From Candidatus Solibacter sp. (GTDB lineage: Bacteria > Acidobacteriota > Terriglobia > Bryobacterales > Bryobacteraceae): DNA of 11,387 bases. The notes below the pieces were generated by a model. It saw nothing but the letters and a program-made list of their open reading frames with translations, was not told where the DNA came from and made no database searches. The position numbers and the translations under genes are program-made. This document shows, one piece after another, positions 8,079 to 11,387 of this stretch. Every line of letters begins with the position of its first letter. The stretch's first letter is position 1. Where the stretch lies: contig JADGNS010000055.1 in the NCBI GenBank assembly GCA_017883355.1, forward strand, positions 1 to 11,387, read 5' to 3'.

Positions 8079-8096
8079 GGCAGCGCAGAGGTAAAT

Positions 8097-9194
8097 ATGA
8101 GTGTGAATCGCCGGTTCTTTCTGTTCGGCTCGGCCTTGGCGGCCCATGCCTTCCAATCCGAGAAGCCGGTTGGCACCGGGATGATCGGCGTGGGCAATCG
8201 CGGGTCGTTCCTGCTCCAGGGTGTGCTCCGGCAACCGAATGCGAAAGTGCTTGCGCTGTGCGACACCAAACCCGACCGGTTGGACAAGGCGGCCACCGCG
8301 GCAGTTCGCGATAACCCGGCGACCTTTGCGGACTGGCGCCGGGTCATCGAGTCGAAGGACGTGGATGCTGTTTTCATCGCGACCCCGCCCTATCTGCACT
8401 CCGAAATGGCCATCGCGGCGATCAAGGCCGGCAAGAACGTATATTGCGAGAAGCCGATCGGCGTCACGCCGGCGCAGGTCCGCGCGCTTCTCGATGCGGC
8501 CAAGGGGTCGGGTAAAGTATTCGTTGCCGGCCAACAGTTGCGCTCGCAGAAGCAACTTGGCGAGACCGTCCGGAAAATTCGTGAGGGCGTGATTGGCGAC
8601 GTGATCATGGTGAAGGCCCAGCGGCACGCCACCGCCGACCTCGAACACGACGGAACATCCGCCGATTGGTATTTCGACGTCGCCAAGTCCGGCGGATACC
8701 TCATCGAGCAGTCCGTGCACAACCTGGATTTATGCAACTGGGCGATCGGGGCTCATCCCTCGCGGGCCTGCGGTTTTGGGGCAATCGTAATGTATAAGAA
8801 CGACCCGCCGGGACGCACCATCTTCGATTGCGGCAGCATCACGTACGACTACCCCGGCGGCGTGAAAATGTCTTTCACGCAGAACGTGTTTCACCCCGCC
8901 TCCATGCCCAACGGCAACCAGTACGTGTATGTGTACGGGACCAAGGGCGCCGTGGACCTGATGACCGGGACCATGTATCCTCCGGGACGAGTCAGCCCCG
9001 TGGTGTTGGCGCCGAAGCAGCAGGAGGATCAGTTCGCGCATATCGCGGCATTCTACGACTCAATCACAAAGGGCACGCCGCCGCCGGTCGACATCAAAGG
9101 AGGGGCCACGGCGGCGCTCACCGCCATCCTGGGCCATCAGGCGATGGTACAGGAAAAGGTGGTCACCTGGAGCGATCTCGGCGTAGAAGTGTAA
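8097..9194 (+). CDS. Tat-exported Gfo/Idh/MocA family oxidoreductase
   Basis: This 365-residue protein is a NAD(P)-dependent oxidoreductase of the Gfo/Idh/MocA family, which acts on sugars, inositols and related compounds. The nucleotide fingerprint GVGNRG is at 31-36. The conserved EKP motif (118-120, in VYCEKPIG) supplies the usual catalytic Lys119. The substrate-domain motif GGYLIEQSVHNLDLCNWAIG (199-218) provides H208 and D211, in the usual DxxxH-like catalytic region. The N-terminus MSVNRRFFLFGSALAAHAFQ is a twin-arginine signal, so the enzyme is probably carried out folded with its cofactor, as known for glucose-fructose oxidoreductase of Zymomonas. The ATG at 8097 is chosen over an open frame reaching 7953 because it has AGAGGT and a TATAAT upstream and begins the Tat signal. 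It is divergent from the amidohydrolase operon and ends 18 bp from the convergent hydrolase gene. Confidence 0.9.
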   Translation: MSVNRRFFLFGSALAAHAFQSEKPVGTGMIGVGNRGSFLLQGVLRQPNAKVLALCDTKPDRLDKAATAAVRDNPATFADWRRVIESKDVDAVFIATPPYLHSEMAIAAIKAGKNVYCEKPIGVTPAQVRALLDAAKGSGKVFVAGQQLRSQKQLGETVRKIREGVIGDVIMVKAQRHATADLEHDGTSADWYFDVAKSGGYLIEQSVHNLDLCNWAIGAHPSRACGFGAIVMYKNDPPGRTIFDCGSITYDYPGGVKMSFTQNVFHPASMPNGNQYVYVYGTKGAVDLMTGTMYPPGRVSPVVLAPKQQEDQFAHIAAFYDSITKGTPPPVDIKGGATAALTAILGHQAMVQEKVVTWSDLGVEV

Positions 9195-9212
9195 GCGGCC
9201 GGCAGCGAGGAC

Positions 9213-11330
9213 TCAGGCCGACAAAATATCGGATGGGCTCCATGCAGGCTCCGGGAGAACTCGAATGTTCGACGCGGAGGAAAGCTCCGCACGGACCGCA
9301 TCGACCGCCATCCGGTTGCCGGCTCCGTCTATCGCTCCGGCGAGCGTCACCCGCCGCGGCGCAAGGGAGGCAGTCAACTCAGGCAGGTCGGTGTGGGCCA
9401 GCAGGTTCGGGACGAAATTGCCGAAGGGGTACTTATATATTTCCGTTTCGACAATAGAGCGGAAAGAGATCAAGCCATCCGCCAGATACAGGCTGTCGAT
9501 CGCGGGTTCGAGAGCGGCGGCAAACTGGGCGGGTACCGTAAGGATGCCGCGAGCGGCGAGGATCACACGCCGGCGCCCGAAGTCCCCACGCGCCCGCAGA
9601 CCCCGAACGATGGACAGAATATCGGTGACGCGCTGCCCCGCCAGCGGCTTCCCGAGAACGAGTGCGGACCACGCGTAATCCTCCTCGCTGTTGTGCGGTC
9701 TGGCGTGGCGCGCGGCCCCCCGGCTAAACTCGGGAGTCATGTCCCCGATACCGCGCAGGTCCGGCGCGCAGACGATGTAACCCTCGGCCGCCATACGATT
9801 GTAGAGTCCGGATTCGTGCCACTCATTCCGTCCGCCGGGCTCGACAACGATCACCAGCGCTTTTGCAGGGTCGGCCGCTTTGGGCTGGTACAGCCATGCC
9901 GGCACCCACACTTTTGGCGCGGCGGGGAACTCCACTGCCTCGACCAGGGTCTGGTGGTACGAGGCGTGACCTACCGTTATGGCGCTCGCGCCGCCGGCTG
10001 AGCGATCGACACCCAGGAGCCGCGCGAGGTCCGCCGGTGCCTTCGACAGGCTTCGCTTCCGGTTGAGCGTGAACGGTGTCTCGCCGTGGAACGACTGTAC
10101 GACGCTCCCGTTAGCCGAGACAAACAGCGTCTCCTCCGTTTCCGCCTGGACGAGTGGCTCTTCGCGGACCGGTTGCGATTCACCCTTCAGCCAGCGCGCG
10201 AACCAGTTGTACATCTGCATGCGGAGATCGAAACTGAACCCATGGGGTAGCGGCGTTCCGAACCACGCAATCCGGTCGGGGTGGCCGAGCGTCCGGTAGA
10301 CGCGCTGCAGTTTTTGAAATTCCTCGGTTCCGCTGGTGAGGTAGTTCGGCGAGTAGGTGCCGAAGAAATCGCGCTGGCTTACCATGACCAACAGCGGCTT
10401 AGGCGCGATCGGATAGAGCAGGTCCCAGCGGTCGAAGCCAGCCGAAACGGAAGCGATCAGATTCTGTTCTCCATCGTCGGTGGAGCCAGGGGGATTGAAA
10501 TTCGCACAGGCGAAGTTTTCGGTGATGCCACTGGAGACCACCGCCGCCGCCAGCCGGTCATCCACCGCGGCCAGCAGCATCGTGGTGGTGCCTCCGCCGG
10601 ATTGACCCGTAGCGGCGAGCCGTTTGGGGTCCACCAGCGGATGCGACGCCAGGTAATCCAGGCTGCGCACGGAATCCCAGGTCTGTAGCCGGGTGCTGGT
10701 GATGCCCTTGAGCAGCATCTGGCGGCCGGGAAAGGTATGCTCCTCATCCGCACCGAGCCGGCTGAGTGACGGCTTGCGTCCCGGGTAGTAAGTGCGTTCC
10801 CCCTGTCCCATCGGGTCGAAGCCGAGCACCAGATAGCCGAGCCCTGCCAGCGTCTGGCAGCAGAGCTGGTAGGTGCTATCGCCCTTCCCGTTCGTGGTGT
10901 GACCCATCTGGTACAACACGCCGGGAAACGGCGGCCGGCCCACCGTGGGAATGTACAGAGTACCGGAGATGTGAAAGTTCGGCTGGCTCTCGTAGACAAC
11001 TTTCTCGACGCGATACTTTGGCCGTTCAAACGAGCCTACCGTTCTGGCATTGAGCGGAGTGCGCTCCGGCATTCCGCCTACCAGCGTCCAGAACGTTTCG
11101 GTGACCCACCGCTGCCGTTCGCGTACGGCCGCCGGTGTGGTCAGATTGGAGATCGCGCGATTGCGCGATTGATAAGCCCGCTCCGCCAGGTCGCGCAGGT
11201 AGTCCGGTAGGCAGCGCGAGTAGTCGCGATACATGATGGCAGGAGCGCCCTGCTGTGCGCCGGCCACTCCCATTTGGGCGGGTGCCAGTCGGGTGCAAGC
11301 CAACGTGGCCAGAAACTGTTTGCGGGTCAA
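9213..11330 (-). CDS. Exported double alpha/beta-hydrolase (acetylxylan esterase-like), second module lacking its nucleophile
   Basis: The 705 residues contain two alpha/beta-hydrolase-like modules. Module 1 (about 105-385) has the nucleophile elbow GQSGG (242-246, S244), with D321 in VSQRDFFG and H363 in LPHGFSFD as the likely acid and base; HTTNGKGD (144-151) may contribute to the oxyanion side. Module 2 (about 470-680) keeps the fold pattern (ALVIVVEPGGRNEW, YIVCAPDLRGIGD, then RRRVILAARGILTVP). At the elbow it has AARGI (592-596), so R594 replaces Ser and the module is probably non-catalytic. The start is a TTG at 11330 with AAGGAG 9 nt upstream; the next in-frame ATGs would remove the leader. 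The leader MTRKQFLATLACTRLAPAQ resembles a Tat signal with RK in place of RR. Resemblance is to acetylxylan-esterase and prolyl-oligopeptidase-like hydrolases. Deacetylation of a sugar polymer fits the neighbours but is inferred. Confidence 0.82.
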   Translation of the reverse strand: MTRKQFLATLACTRLAPAQMGVAGAQQGAPAIMYRDYSRCLPDYLRDLAERAYQSRNRAISNLTTPAAVRERQRWVTETFWTLVGGMPERTPLNARTVGSFERPKYRVEKVVYESQPNFHISGTLYIPTVGRPPFPGVLYQMGHTTNGKGDSTYQLCCQTLAGLGYLVLGFDPMGQGERTYYPGRKPSLSRLGADEEHTFPGRQMLLKGITSTRLQTWDSVRSLDYLASHPLVDPKRLAATGQSGGGTTTMLLAAVDDRLAAAVVSSGITENFACANFNPPGSTDDGEQNLIASVSAGFDRWDLLYPIAPKPLLVMVSQRDFFGTYSPNYLTSGTEEFQKLQRVYRTLGHPDRIAWFGTPLPHGFSFDLRMQMYNWFARWLKGESQPVREEPLVQAETEETLFVSANGSVVQSFHGETPFTLNRKRSLSKAPADLARLLGVDRSAGGASAITVGHASYHQTLVEAVEFPAAPKVWVPAWLYQPKAADPAKALVIVVEPGGRNEWHESGLYNRMAAEGYIVCAPDLRGIGDMTPEFSRGAARHARPHNSEEDYAWSALVLGKPLAGQRVTDILSIVRGLRARGDFGRRRVILAARGILTVPAQFAAALEPAIDSLYLADGLISFRSIVETEIYKYPFGNFVPNLLAHTDLPELTASLAPRRVTLAGAIDGAGNRMAVDAVRAELSSASNIRVLPEPAWSPSDILSA

Positions 11331-11387
11331 CTGTCAGTGCTCCTTCAGGGAAAAGGACGGCTCTGATTCCCGATTTTCCTGTGCTAT
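11331..11387. other. Right-edge sequence upstream of the double hydrolase
   Basis: These 57 bp hold the AAGGAG ribosome site for the TTG start at 11330. No promoter or complete gene is visible, and it is unclear whether the hydrolase is first in its transcript or follows another gene. Confidence 0.4.

Noticed and set aside
9195..9212. Terminator between the convergent oxidoreductase and hydrolase genes
   Set aside because: The 18-bp gap has only a short CGGCCG palindrome and no T-run. No hairpin of useful length is visible.
11155..11170. Tandem octamer GCGCGATT x2
   Set aside because: It lies inside the double-hydrolase coding region, has only two copies and is explained by the codons used there.

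Overview
The window reads like a high-GC member of the Acidobacteriota, probably close to the Bryobacterales / 'Candidatus Solibacter' group. This is inferred from three things: an Oar-type TonB-dependent receptor with a carboxypeptidase-regulatory N-domain, a membrane-anchored winged-helix regulator of the kind abundant in that phylum, and many Tat-exported enzymes, including a Gfo/Idh/MocA oxidoreductase. No RNA gene, insertion sequence, phage gene or CRISPR array was seen.

Layout. At the left edge is the 5' part of a TonB-dependent receptor gene on the minus strand (1-435). A 251-bp divergent control region (436-686) separates it from a plus-strand one-component regulator (687-2012). This region holds the most striking non-coding signal: five head-to-tail 11-bp units (588-642, consensus about AAACAWAGCGC), beside a candidate promoter for the receptor. 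From 7954 down to 2023 runs a compact minus-strand series of six genes, very likely an operon: amidohydrolase-2, CBM9-like protein, cupin, serine beta-lactamase-fold hydrolase, aldose-1-epimerase-like protein and a DUF362 protein. A 142-bp divergent region (7955-8096) separates it from a plus-strand Gfo/Idh/MocA oxidoreductase (8097-9194). That gene converges on a large minus-strand protein with two alpha/beta-hydrolase modules (9213-11330).

How the parts may work together. Every coding gene except the regulator appears to encode an exported protein: five have Tat-like and four Sec-like N-termini. The set of receptor, sugar-binding protein, epimerase-like protein, esterase-like hydrolases, sugar-type oxidoreductase, cupin and amidohydrolase suggests periplasmic capture and processing of a substituted carbohydrate or plant-derived aromatic/glycoside. 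The substrate cannot be named from sequence. The regulator's DNA-binding domain resembles the OmpR/PhoB/CadC winged helix, a class that often binds 11-bp direct repeats. The 11-bp array next to its own gene is therefore a strong candidate for its operator, controlling the receptor and possibly itself.
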